A stretch of 6,068 nt of DNA from Chloroflexota bacterium (GCA_022560365.1 JADFTG010000082.1:1-6068); one strand, 5' to 3'. Shown: positions 1 to 6,068, numbered from the stretch's first letter. Notes: generated by a model not told the origin, from the sequence alone. Numbers and translations: made by a program.

Positions 1-3000
1 CACCGCCGCTCTTTCGCGGCATCATGCGCGCCCAGGCGGCGTCTCCGGTCATGCAAAGTTCGTCCAGCCATGCTCCCTTGTAAGCAGCGACGCGCGCCGG
101 CAGGATATGCCGCTCCCAGCCGACCGCCGGAATGTCGTAGCCCTGGAGCTGCGCGATCGCCTCCAGCAGGCCACGCTTTCCTTCGAGCTGCGTTCCCGGG
201 GCGACGTGCTGCCAGCGCAGGAGGAAGCGCATCAGGTCCTGCGCCGAGACCGGCTCGATCTCGGCGCGCAGACGGTCGAGGGTGAAGCGGTGAATGCGCG
301 CCAGCAAACGCCTATCGCACCACTGCTCATCATCAGCACCGACCTTGAAGCGACCGCGCATCGCCATGCCACCTTCACCCTCGAGGAACGCGAGCGCAGA
401 GCTGATCGCGCCCAAGCCCAGCCCCGTGCGCTCCGAGATTTCGCCCACGGTCGTCGGGCCGAGCACCTCAAGGTGCCCGCGGACGGCCGCGCGGAGAGCC
501 TCCTCTTCGCCGACCTCACGGCGCAACTCGGGCGGCAGGTCGACGCTGGGCCGGATCGTCGCGGCCGGGTACAGCCGTTCGATCAGCGGCAGGTTCTCGA
601 CGGCGAACCAGAAGCGCTCGCCGTCGCTCTCCAACGTGGCCGCCCGGCGCTGGGCCACCAGCTCGTCGAACCAGCCGGCCCATTCCGGGACGTACTCCGG
701 GCGCACTGCGACCAGGCCCAGCAGCGCGTCGTGCACCTCCTCGGGGTCGCGCGGCTGCGGCTGGGCCTCGGCCGTCACGATCTCGATCGCATCGGGGTCG
801 AGGATGCCGAGGTCGCGGCCGCTCTGCGGCAGCGTCCGCCGGAGAGAGACGGCGCGGGCGCGGCGCTCCTCCAGCGGAGCGTCGTCCAGGTATGTGTACG
901 GCTTGGAGTTGAGCATCTCGTGGCTGAACGGCGAGGGCTCGGTCGTATCGCGGCCGTGAACGCGGATCTCGCCCCGTTCGATGCGCTCCAGTACCTCGGC
1001 CAGGCCGTCGATGTCCATCGCCTCGGTCAGGCAGTCGTGCATCGACTGGTTGATCAGCGGGTGGTCGGGCAGATCAATCGCGCCGGTGACGTTCTCCTGA
1101 CAAGCGACGAGCCGGGGGAAGACCGCAGCCATCAGATCGTCCGACCTCATCCGCTGCAGGGGCGGTGGCACGCGCTTACCGTTGCGCTGGCGCAGGACGG
1201 CGAGTGCGCGCGTCGCGTTCCAACGCCAGCGCGACTGCCAGACGGGCGCGTTGGCGATGAGTAGGGATTGCTCGACCGACTCGCGGAGCGTCGACCGTGT
1301 GACGAGACCGAACATGTCCTCCAGCGGAAAGCTGTTGTTGGGGCCGATGGAAAGGAGCATCGCGTCGTCGCTCGCCGCGGCCTGCAGCTCGAAGTCGAAG
1401 CTGACACAGAACCGCTTGCGCAGCGCGAAGCCCCACGCCCGGTTGATGCGAGCCCCGAACGGCGCGTGGAGGATCACCTGCATGCCGCCGCTCTCGTCGA
1501 AGAAGCGCTCGAAGACGATGTCCTCCTGCGACGGGACGAGGCCCATCATCTCTTTCTGCACCTTGATGTAGCGCACGACCTGCCCTGCCGCCTCCGGGGT
1601 GAGTGCGCACTCGTCCTGTACCCACTTCGTGACGTCGGCGTCCGATCCGGACGACTCGTCCGTCCCGTTGTCGTTCGCGGGCAGGCGCTTCGAGATGTCG
1701 ATGCGGAGACGGGATACCTCTTCGGACAGTTCGAGCGTGCGGCCGGGCGCTTCACCGTTCCAGAAGGGAATCGTCGGCGGTGAGCCGTGGGCGTCCTCGA
1801 CGCGGACGACGCCGCCCGCCTCGATCCGTTTGATGCGCCACGACGTCGTGCCCAGCAGTACGATGTCGCCGGCCATCGACTCGATCGAGAAGTCCTCGTC
1901 CAGCGTACCGACGAAGGTGCCCTCTGGCTCCGCGATCACGCGGTAGTCGGCGATCTCGGGGATCGCGCCGCCACACTGGATCGCCGTGCTGCGCGCGCCT
2001 CGGCGGCCGCGCACGACGCCGTTGATGCGGTCCCGGTGCAGGAAGTGCGCTGCGCGCCCGCTGCCGACCGCGATGCCTTCGCTCAGCATCTCGACAACCT
2101 CGTCGAACGACTCGCGCTCCAGGGCCTGATACGGCCAGGCGCTACGGATGAGCGCGAACAGGTCGTCCTCGATCCACGCTTCGCAGGCTGCCTCCGCGAC
2201 TATCTGCTGCGCCAGGATGTCGAGCGGCGCCTCCGGAGGGAAGACGCGGTCGAGCCGACCCTCGCGCACGGCCCGCACCAGCGCCGCACACTCCACGAGG
2301 TCATCGCGGCTGGCCGGGAAGAGCTTGCCCTTCGGCGTCAGGCCGAGCGCGTGACCGGAGCGGCCGACGCGCTGCAAGAACGTCGTGATGCTGCGTGGCG
2401 ACTCCAGCTGGCAGACGAGGTCAATGGCGCCGATGTCGATCCCCAGCTCGAGCGAGGCGGTGGCAACCAGCGCCTTCATCTCGCCCGCCTTGAGCCGCTG
2501 CTCCATGCGGTGCCGCCGCTCCTTCGAAAGGCTACCGTGGTGCGCGCCCACGTGCTCTTCGCCTATCCTCTCCGCCAGCTTGAACGCGACCCGCTCAGCC
2601 AGCCGGCGCGTGTTCACGAAGACTATCGTCGTGCGGTGCGTCTCGACGAGCTCTGTGAGCCGGTCATAGATATCAGCCCATTGCTCACCGGAGGCGACCG
2701 CCTCGAGGTCAGTCGGCGGCACCTCGATCGAGAGGTCGAGGTCACGCTGGTGTCCGGAGTCGACGATCGCGCAGTCTGCCTTTCCGTCTTCGGACACGTG
2801 GTCGGCGCCGACGAGGAACCGCGCGGCATACTCGATCGGCTTCACGGTGGCCGAGAGGCCGATGCGGTCCGGCCGCTTATCACAGATGTGGTCCAGCCGG
2901 GCCAGCGTCAGCGCGAGGTGGCTGCCGCGCTTGTCACGAATGAGAGCGTGCACCTCATCGACGATGACTGTCTTGACGTTGTGCAGGATCGCGCGGCTAC

Positions 3001-3460
3001 GCTCGGCCGTGATCATCAGGTAGAGCGACTCGGGCGTCGTGATCAGGATGTGCGGCGGCGTCTTGAGGATCTGCCGCCGCTCCTTCTGAGTCGTGTCGCC
3101 GGTGCGAAGCGCCGTCCGGATCTCGGGCAGCTCGTAGCCCATCTCCCGCGCGATCTCGTTGATCTGCTCGAGCGGTTCGTCCAGGTTGCGCTGGATGTCG
3201 TTGGAGAGCGCCTTCAGCGGCGAGACGTAGACGACTTCGATGCCGTCTTCCAGCTCGCCGGCCTCGGCCTTGCGCACGAGCCGGTCGATCGAAATGAGGA
3301 ACGCGGCGAGCGTCTTACCGGAGCCGGTCGGAGCTGAGATCAGCGTGTCGCGGCCGGCGACAATGTGGGGCCATCCGTTCGTCTGAGCGTCCGTTGGCGC
3401 GTCGAAACGCCTGGTGAACCAGGTCCGGACAGCGGGGTGGAAGGAGTCGACGACGCTCAT
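1..3460 (-). CDS. lhr: Lhr-family ATP-dependent DNA helicase (large SF2 helicase), 3' end missing
   Basis: Lhr proteins are 3'-to-5' superfamily 2 helicases that track on single-stranded DNA and unwind duplexes or RNA:DNA hybrids; they are linked to DNA repair. The visible 1153 residues read without a stop from ATG 3460 to the left edge. RecA domain 1 has a Q-motif region (about 22-33), Walker A APTGSGKT (43-50), a TTPES motif (141-145), Walker B DEVH (168-171) and SAT (203-205). RecA domain 2 has IVFVNTRR (279-286), ATASLELGIDIG (333-344) and QRVGRSGH (363-370). The Lhr-specific PLDILAQQIVAE stretch (412-423) and the DEAD-associated region with RWRWNATRALAVLR (from 744) follow, then the start of the Lhr C-terminal region, with LPARV near 1124. 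A short acidic, polar loop lies at 596-609. Family members are usually about 1400-1550 residues, so roughly 250-400 are cut off. No ribosome binding site precedes ATG 3460, and no start codon lies just upstream in frame. A LexA-type operator and a promoter lie directly upstream. Identity is nearly certain; the exact subfamily is not. Confidence 0.96.
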   Translation of the reverse strand, partial: MSVVDSFHPAVRTWFTRRFDAPTDAQTNGWPHIVAGRDTLISAPTGSGKTLAAFLISIDRLVRKAEAGELEDGIEVVYVSPLKALSNDIQRNLDEPLEQINEIAREMGYELPEIRTALRTGDTTQKERRQILKTPPHILITTPESLYLMITAERSRAILHNVKTVIVDEVHALIRDKRGSHLALTLARLDHICDKRPDRIGLSATVKPIEYAARFLVGADHVSEDGKADCAIVDSGHQRDLDLSIEVPPTDLEAVASGEQWADIYDRLTELVETHRTTIVFVNTRRLAERVAFKLAERIGEEHVGAHHGSLSKERRHRMEQRLKAGEMKALVATASLELGIDIGAIDLVCQLESPRSITTFLQRVGRSGHALGLTPKGKLFPASRDDLVECAALVRAVREGRLDRVFPPEAPLDILAQQIVAEAACEAWIEDDLFALIRSAWPYQALERESFDEVVEMLSEGIAVGSGRAAHFLHRDRINGVVRGRRGARSTAIQCGGAIPEIADYRVIAEPEGTFVGTLDEDFSIESMAGDIVLLGTTSWRIKRIEAGGVVRVEDAHGSPPTIPFWNGEAPGRTLELSEEVSRLRIDISKRLPANDNGTDESSGSDADVTKWVQDECALTPEAAGQVVRYIKVQKEMMGLVPSQEDIVFERFFDESGGMQVILHAPFGARINRAWGFALRKRFCVSFDFELQAAASDDAMLLSIGPNNSFPLEDMFGLVTRSTLRESVEQSLLIANAPVWQSRWRWNATRALAVLRQRNGKRVPPPLQRMRSDDLMAAVFPRLVACQENVTGAIDLPDHPLINQSMHDCLTEAMDIDGLAEVLERIERGEIRVHGRDTTEPSPFSHEMLNSKPYTYLDDAPLEERRARAVSLRRTLPQSGRDLGILDPDAIEIVTAEAQPQPRDPEEVHDALLGLVAVRPEYVPEWAGWFDELVAQRRAATLESDGERFWFAVENLPLIERLYPAATIRPSVDLPPELRREVGEEEALRAAVRGHLEVLGPTTVGEISERTGLGLGAISSALAFLEGEGGMAMRGRFKVGADDEQWCDRRLLARIHRFTLDRLRAEIEPVSAQDLMRFLLRWQHVAPGTQLEGKRGLLEAIAQLQGYDIPAVGWERHILPARVAAYKGAWLDELCMTGDAAWARMMPRKSGG

Positions 3461-3477
3461 AGGCTGGAACCGCGAAC

Positions 3478-3491
3478 CGAACGCGTGTTCG
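3478..3491 (-). promoter_or_regulatory. LexA (SOS) operator upstream of lhr
   Basis: CGAACGCGTGTTCG is a CGAAC-N4-GTTCG inverted repeat. It fits the Gram-positive LexA/DinR consensus CGAACRNRYGTTYG on both strands (the minus strand reads CGAACACGCGTTCG). It begins 18 bases before the lhr ATG and directly follows a candidate -10 hexamer, so bound LexA would cover the transcription start. Two further GAAC half-sites lie beside it on the plus strand (3467-3470 and 3474-3477). The match is seen directly; LexA binding is inferred. This operator type is known in Bacillus and mycobacteria and has been reported for the Chloroflexota member Dehalococcoides. No second copy was found upstream of the other genes here. 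Confidence 0.72.
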
Positions 3492-3492
3492 C

Positions 3493-3521
3493 AGTCTACG
3501 CCCGCTCCTCCGCGGCGTCAA
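3493..3521 (-). promoter_or_regulatory. Sigma-70-type promoter for lhr, mostly inside the hydrolase 3' end
   Basis: On the minus strand a -35 box TTGACG (3521 to 3516, 5 of 6 to TTGACA) is followed by exactly 17 bases and a -10 box TAGACT (3498 to 3493, 4 of 6 to TATAAT and fitting TANNNT). Transcription would start near 3486, giving a leader of about 26 bases before the lhr ATG. The -35 and spacer fall in the last codons of the upstream hydrolase gene, and the -10 begins with that gene's TAG stop codon. The LexA-type operator begins one base downstream of the -10. Spacing and hexamers are visible; promoter activity is inferred. Confidence 0.6.
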
Positions 3522-4467
3522 CGAGCGCCGCCTCCCCTACCCGCGCACCGTCGAGGAAACGACGGATCGCGGCGTTCACGATCGCTGGTTGCTCCTCCAG
3601 CAGCATGTGTCCGGACAGCGGGATATGCTCCGTGACGGCGTGCGGCAGCTGCGCCTGTAGCCAGCGCAGGGAACGGCCCGGCAGCAGCAGGATCCGCTCC
3701 TTCTCCGCCCACAGGATCAGCACCGGCTGCGTCAGTCGCGCAAAGTTGATCCGCTCGTCGTGGCGGATGCCCTCCCACATCTCCCATACAGTCCTCATCG
3801 TGCCGTAAATGCGCGCCGGCTTCTGGTACTCAGCGCGGATCTGTTCGAGGTCGGGGCGGTTCTTGTCGTAGAACAGCCGCTTCCAAGAACGCTCGGCCAC
3901 CAGCCTCGCTATCGGATCGACCAGGCGCCGCATGAACGACAGCCTGGGCACGATCGGCACCTTCTTCCCCGGCACCGACGCGGCAAGAATTATCCGTTCG
4001 ACACGCTCGGGCGCCATCTCGGCCATGCGCATCACGACCTCGCCGCCCATTGACTGTCCGATCAGCGTCGCCTTGCCAACGCCAAGCGCGTCCATCGCAC
4101 CGAGGACAAGGCGCGCCTGCGCGGTCAAGGAGTAGTCGCCGCCGTCGGGACGCTCGCTGTAGCCAAAGCCCTTGAGGTCGATGGCAACGCAGCGGTAGTC
4201 CTGCGCCAGGTCGACGATCTGGTGACGGAAGCTGTAGGTGTTCCCCCCAAAGCCGTGGATCATCACGATCGTGGGCACGTTCCCGCCCACCGGCGGCGCC
4301 TGCTCAACGTAGTGCAGGCCGACGCCGTCGACCGTGACGATGCGGCCAGGGCGCTCAGCGTCGCGCCAGGCGGTGTCCTCGCGGCTGCGGAAGAACTTCC
4401 GCGCAGGCACGGCGGCCACGACGGTAACGACAGCGATCGCGGCGAGAAGAACGGTGAACTTGCGCAC
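3496..4467 (-). CDS. Membrane-anchored alpha/beta-fold hydrolase
   Basis: This is a 323-residue serine hydrolase of the alpha/beta-fold superfamily; the substrate cannot be told from sequence. Residues 4-22 form a hydrophobic segment after Arg-Lys and before Arg-Lys-Phe-Phe. That suggests an N-terminal membrane anchor or uncleaved signal with the catalytic domain outside the cytoplasm; there is no lipobox cysteine. The fold's landmarks are the oxyanion-hole HGFGG (71-75), the nucleophile elbow GQSMGG with Ser139, and the catalytic histidine in SGHM (His287). A variable cap spans about 166-240. The acid position after strand 7, usually Asp in a WGxxD motif, reads WAEKE, so Glu257 is the likely acid. 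GTG at 4467 is chosen because GGAGG ends five bases before it; an in-frame TTG at 4479 overlaps that site and is unlikely. It lies 35 bases upstream of lhr on the same strand, but lhr appears to have its own promoter. Esterase, lipase or C-C hydrolase activity are all possible. Confidence 0.86.
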   Translation of the reverse strand: MRKFTVLLAAIAVVTVVAAVPARKFFRSREDTAWRDAERPGRIVTVDGVGLHYVEQAPPVGGNVPTIVMIHGFGGNTYSFRHQIVDLAQDYRCVAIDLKGFGYSERPDGGDYSLTAQARLVLGAMDALGVGKATLIGQSMGGEVVMRMAEMAPERVERIILAASVPGKKVPIVPRLSFMRRLVDPIARLVAERSWKRLFYDKNRPDLEQIRAEYQKPARIYGTMRTVWEMWEGIRHDERINFARLTQPVLILWAEKERILLLPGRSLRWLQAQLPHAVTEHIPLSGHMLLEEQPAIVNAAIRRFLDGARVGEAALVDAAEERA

Positions 4468-4472
4468 GGTGG

Positions 4473-4477
4473 CCTCC
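4473..4477 (-). promoter_or_regulatory. Ribosome binding site deciding the hydrolase start
   Basis: The minus strand reads GGAGG followed by five bases and GTG (4467). This canonical Shine-Dalgarno sequence and spacing fix the start at GTG rather than at the in-frame TTG (4479), which lies at the edge of the site itself. It is the clearest ribosome binding site in the window. Confidence 0.75.
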
Positions 4478-4512
4478 AAATTCGGTAACGAAGCGGCGGG
4501 CGTCTTCCTCCA

Positions 4513-4518
4513 ATCTTA
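4513..4518 (-). promoter_or_regulatory. Candidate -10 box for the hydrolase gene
   Basis: The minus strand reads TAAGAT, 4 of 6 to TATAAT and fitting TANNNT. It is placed so that transcription would begin near 4506 and give a leader of about 38 bases containing the GGAGG site. No good -35 box lies at 16-18 bases. The call rests on the hexamer, its AT-rich setting in GC-rich DNA, and its place in the divergent intergenic region. Confidence 0.35.
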
Positions 4519-4567
4519 CGACACCACCTCGATGCCAGTAGCATGGCGGCGACCGCGGGTCTGCGTT

Positions 4568-4578
4568 TAGAATTGGAG
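4568..4578 (+). promoter_or_regulatory. TAGAAT -10-like box and GGAG ribosome-binding-like site before the GNAT gene
   Basis: TAGAAT (4568-4573) matches TATAAT at 5 of 6 positions, and GGAG (4575-4578) lies six bases before TTG 4585. Both can support a start at 4585 but not by the same mechanism. If TAGAAT is the -10, transcription would start near 4580, after GGAG, giving an almost leaderless message. If transcription starts further upstream, GGAG is a normal ribosome binding site. The same octamer TAGAATTG occurs before uvrC. No good -35 box is visible. Confidence 0.4.
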
Positions 4579-4584
4579 ATCAGT

Positions 4585-5628
4585 TTGCAAGAAGTGAGGA
4601 CGACGGAAGAGAGTACGAAGCAGCCTGCGCCCGAAACCAACCAATCGCCCGACTGGCGCCGCCCGCTATCCCCCATGCAGAACGTTGAAGTGATCTCCCG
4701 CCTCGAAGACGAGCACATCGATGAGCTCGAAGACCTGATCGTGGCGGCGAGGGCGGCCGACGGCCACGAGCCGTTCGGCGAGCACAAGTTCCTGCGGCTG
4801 AAGCGCGGCTCTGACCTGGCCATCGGCGTCATGGCCTACGAGGACAAGCAACTCGTCGGTTACGCGCACACGTTGACGTTCGATTCCGCCGACGAGCGTC
4901 GCGTCTCATGCGAGCTGACGGTGCACCCGCAGTTCCGGCGAAGGGGCATCGGCCGGACACTCCTTTCGCGCATCATCGAGCACGCCCGTTCGGAAGGTGC
5001 GCTCAGGGTGGACCTGTGGGCCTACAACGATTCGCCCGCCAGCCGCGCGATAGCGAGTGACTTCGCGTTCGAGGAGACGCGGCGTCTCCTGCACATGCAC
5101 CGCCATCCCGGGCCGGCGCCGATCCCCACACCACCGGAGGGAGCGTCCGTACGTTCCTTCCGCCCCAGCGCGGACGACGAGATGTGGTTAGCCCTCAACA
5201 ACCGCATCTTCGCCGGCCACCCGGAAAACGGCGAGTGGACGATGGACGATTTCCGCGCCCGCCTGCGCCAGCCCTGGTTCAAGCCTGAAGACCTGCTGAT
5301 CCTGGAGATCGACGGCAACCCGGCCGGCTTCCACTGGCTAAAGGTCGAGGAGCGCGAAGGCGAGGGCCTGATCGGCGAAGTGTACGTCATCGGCGCCGCT
5401 CCCGAGCACCACGGACGCGGACTAGGGCGCTTCCTCCTGGCGACGGGGCTGACGCACCTCAGCAAGCGCGATGTTGATGCCGTCGCGGTCTACGTCGACC
5501 AGTCGAACGAGCGCGCCGTGGCGCTGTACGGGTCGTTTGAGTTCCACCACCATCACGTCGATGTCCTCTATTCACTGGCGCTACCGGCGGGGTCAAACCC
5601 GCCCAAGGCCGCAGCCGCCACCGGCTGA
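4585..5628 (+). CDS. Tandem-domain GNAT N-acetyltransferase, mycothiol synthase (MshD)-like
   Basis: Two GNAT domains in tandem, about 347 residues from this start. In actinobacteria MshD acetylates Cys-GlcN-Ins with acetyl-CoA, the last step of mycothiol synthesis. The N-terminal domain (about 35-165) has an acetyl-CoA loop RRRGIG (118-123) and ends with the MshD-like RRLLHM. The C-terminal domain (about 190-335) has the family signatures FAGHPENGEWT (209-219), PWF, GFHW (248-251), GEVYV (264-268), GRGLG (277-281), YVD (303-305) and DVLY (326-329). Glu265 and Tyr315 match Glu234 and Tyr294 of M. tuberculosis MshD, proposed to be catalytic. His276 stands where the acetyl-CoA loop usually has Gln or Arg. 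The family is clear, but the mycothiol substrate is inferred and doubtful if the host is not an actinobacterium, so no symbol is given. The start is uncertain: ATG 4543 (361 residues), GTG 4594 and ATG 4676 are in frame. TTG 4585 is preferred because of GGAG six bases upstream and atypical codons before it. Confidence 0.85.
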   Translation: MQEVRTTEESTKQPAPETNQSPDWRRPLSPMQNVEVISRLEDEHIDELEDLIVAARAADGHEPFGEHKFLRLKRGSDLAIGVMAYEDKQLVGYAHTLTFDSADERRVSCELTVHPQFRRRGIGRTLLSRIIEHARSEGALRVDLWAYNDSPASRAIASDFAFEETRRLLHMHRHPGPAPIPTPPEGASVRSFRPSADDEMWLALNNRIFAGHPENGEWTMDDFRARLRQPWFKPEDLLILEIDGNPAGFHWLKVEEREGEGLIGEVYVIGAAPEHHGRGLGRFLLATGLTHLSKRDVDAVAVYVDQSNERAVALYGSFEFHHHHVDVLYSLALPAGSNPPKAAAATG

Positions 5629-5666
5629 CCTTCCGCGCTTCAACCAGCACCAGCGGCGGCGCGCGG

Positions 5667-5672
5667 TAGAAT
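5667..5672 (+). promoter_or_regulatory. Candidate -10 box for uvrC
   Basis: TAGAAT (5 of 6 to TATAAT) ends ten bases before the uvrC ATG, in an otherwise very GC-rich 54-base gap. Transcription would start about 5679-5681, leaving a leader of only a few bases. No ribosome binding site precedes the ATG, which fits leaderless translation. No -35 box is found at 16-18 bases; TTCAAC at 5639-5644 is too far away (22 bases). uvrC may also be read through from the GNAT gene. Confidence 0.42.
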
Positions 5673-5682
5673 TGTAGCTGCG

Positions 5683-6068
5683 ATGTCCCCTCAAGCGGCC
5701 CCAGAGAAGAAGTTCGCCGCGCTGCTCAAGGCGCTGCCGGCGAAGCCAGGCGTTTACATCTTTAAGAACGCCAGCGGCCGCATCATCTACGTGGGCAAGG
5801 CCGCCTTGCTGCGCAACCGCGTCCGCTCATACTTCGGCTCGACGCACGCCTTCGAGGCGAAGACGCGCCGCCTCGTCGCCCAGATCGCGGACATCGAGTT
5901 CATCCTTACCGGCTCCGCGCAAGAAGCCCTGCTGCTCGAGGCCACGCTGGTCAAGCGGCACCAGCCGTTCTACAACGTGCGCCTCAAGGACGACAAGCAC
6001 TACCCCTACCTCAAGATCGACGTCTCCGAGGAGTGGCCGCGCGTCCAGATCACGCGCCGCATCAGCAG
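5683..6068 (+). CDS. uvrC: UvrABC excinuclease subunit C, N-terminal part (3' end missing)
   Basis: UvrC makes both incisions around a DNA lesion after UvrA and UvrB have located it, in cytoplasmic nucleotide excision repair. The 128 visible residues cover the GIY-YIG nuclease domain that makes the 3' incision. They include PGVY (22-25) with catalytic Tyr25, IIYVGKA (34-40), Arg44, SYF (49-51), Glu86 in LLLE as the metal ligand, and Asn98 in FYN. The conserved RLKDDKHYPYLKI stretch follows at 100-112. Full UvrC is about 600-650 residues, so the UvrB-binding, RNase H-like and HhH parts lie beyond the right edge. GKAALLRN replaces the more common GKAKNLRN, a small variation. ATG 5683 is the only sensible start: the usual lead-in to LPAKPGVY follows within 18 residues. 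It lies 54 bases after the GNAT gene on the same strand, with a candidate -10 box between. No LexA-type box is seen upstream of it. Confidence 0.97.
   Translation, partial: MSPQAAPEKKFAALLKALPAKPGVYIFKNASGRIIYVGKAALLRNRVRSYFGSTHAFEAKTRRLVAQIADIEFILTGSAQEALLLEATLVKRHQPFYNVRLKDDKHYPYLKIDVSEEWPRVQITRRIS

Noticed and set aside
107..3337. Long plus-strand open frames of 385, 171 and 516 codons, all in one frame, antisense to lhr
   Set aside because: Their codons are exact reverse complements of the lhr codons. A stop appears only where lhr uses TTA, CTA or TCA, which are rare in GC-rich genes; the two interruptions are a CTA Leu and a TCA Ser codon. Their translations resemble no family I know, while the minus strand encodes an intact Lhr.
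4468..4479. TTG 4479 as the start of the hydrolase gene
   Set aside because: It overlaps the GGAGG ribosome binding site, which is correctly spaced for GTG 4467.
4543..4584. ATG 4543 as the start of the GNAT gene
   Set aside because: No ribosome binding site precedes it, the following codons (such as TTA, TTG, AGT) are unlike the rest of the gene, and the TAGAAT box lies inside the extension. It is kept only as an alternative start.
5545..5556. Run of four histidine codons in the GNAT C-terminus, as a metal-binding site or engineered tag
   Set aside because: It sits within the last strand region of the domain, just before DVLY, where MshD-like proteins vary, and is followed by ordinary sequence. 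It is not a terminal tag, and no other metal-ligand pattern is visible.
5586..5603. GC-rich hairpin (GGCGGG and CCCGCC arms) near the GNAT stop codon, as a terminator
   Set aside because: It lies inside the coding sequence and has no T-run after it. A six-base stem is easily met by chance in GC-rich DNA.
5629..5682. Search for a LexA box or ribosome binding site before uvrC
   Set aside because: No GAAC/GTTC pair and no purine-rich ribosome binding site are present in the gap, so SOS control of uvrC cannot be claimed.

Overview
The window holds four protein-coding genes in two divergently transcribed pairs, tightly packed in GC-rich DNA. It looks like chromosomal DNA of a high-GC bacterium. 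The UvrC N-terminus resembles Chloroflexota sequences more than actinobacterial ones, and the 'Gram-positive' LexA box found here has been reported in Dehalococcoides. Chloroflexota is therefore my preferred guess, with Actinomycetota as the alternative. This assignment is inference from memory of family sequences, not a search.

Left part, minus strand: positions 1-3460 encode the first 1153 residues of a large Lhr-family superfamily 2 helicase, whose 3' end lies beyond the left edge. Upstream of it, 35 bases away and on the same strand, is a membrane-anchored alpha/beta hydrolase (3496-4467). Its GTG start is set by a clear GGAGG ribosome binding site. Right part, plus strand: a tandem two-domain GNAT acetyltransferase of the mycothiol synthase (MshD) type (4585-5628) is followed 54 bases later by the first 128 residues of UvrC, the nucleotide-excision-repair endonuclease (5683 to the right edge). 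The region around 4468-4584 between the two pairs carries the divergent promoters.

The main find is regulatory. The 35-base gap before lhr holds a perfect LexA/SOS operator, CGAACGCGTGTTCG (3478-3491). It sits immediately downstream of a near-consensus sigma-70 promoter on the lhr strand (TTGACG, 17-base spacer, TAGACT). The -35 box, the spacer and part of the -10 hexamer lie within the last codons and stop codon of the hydrolase gene. The operator would cover the transcription start. The simplest reading is that lhr has its own DNA-damage-inducible promoter, independent of the hydrolase. With uvrC nearby, the locus has a DNA-repair character. The hydrolase and the MshD-like acetyltransferase have no obvious link to repair.

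A second pattern is the octamer TAGAATTG, placed 10-11 bases upstream of the likely start codons of both plus-strand genes. It suggests -10 boxes giving very short leaders or leaderless mRNAs. No RNA genes, mobile elements, CRISPR arrays or convincing terminators were seen.
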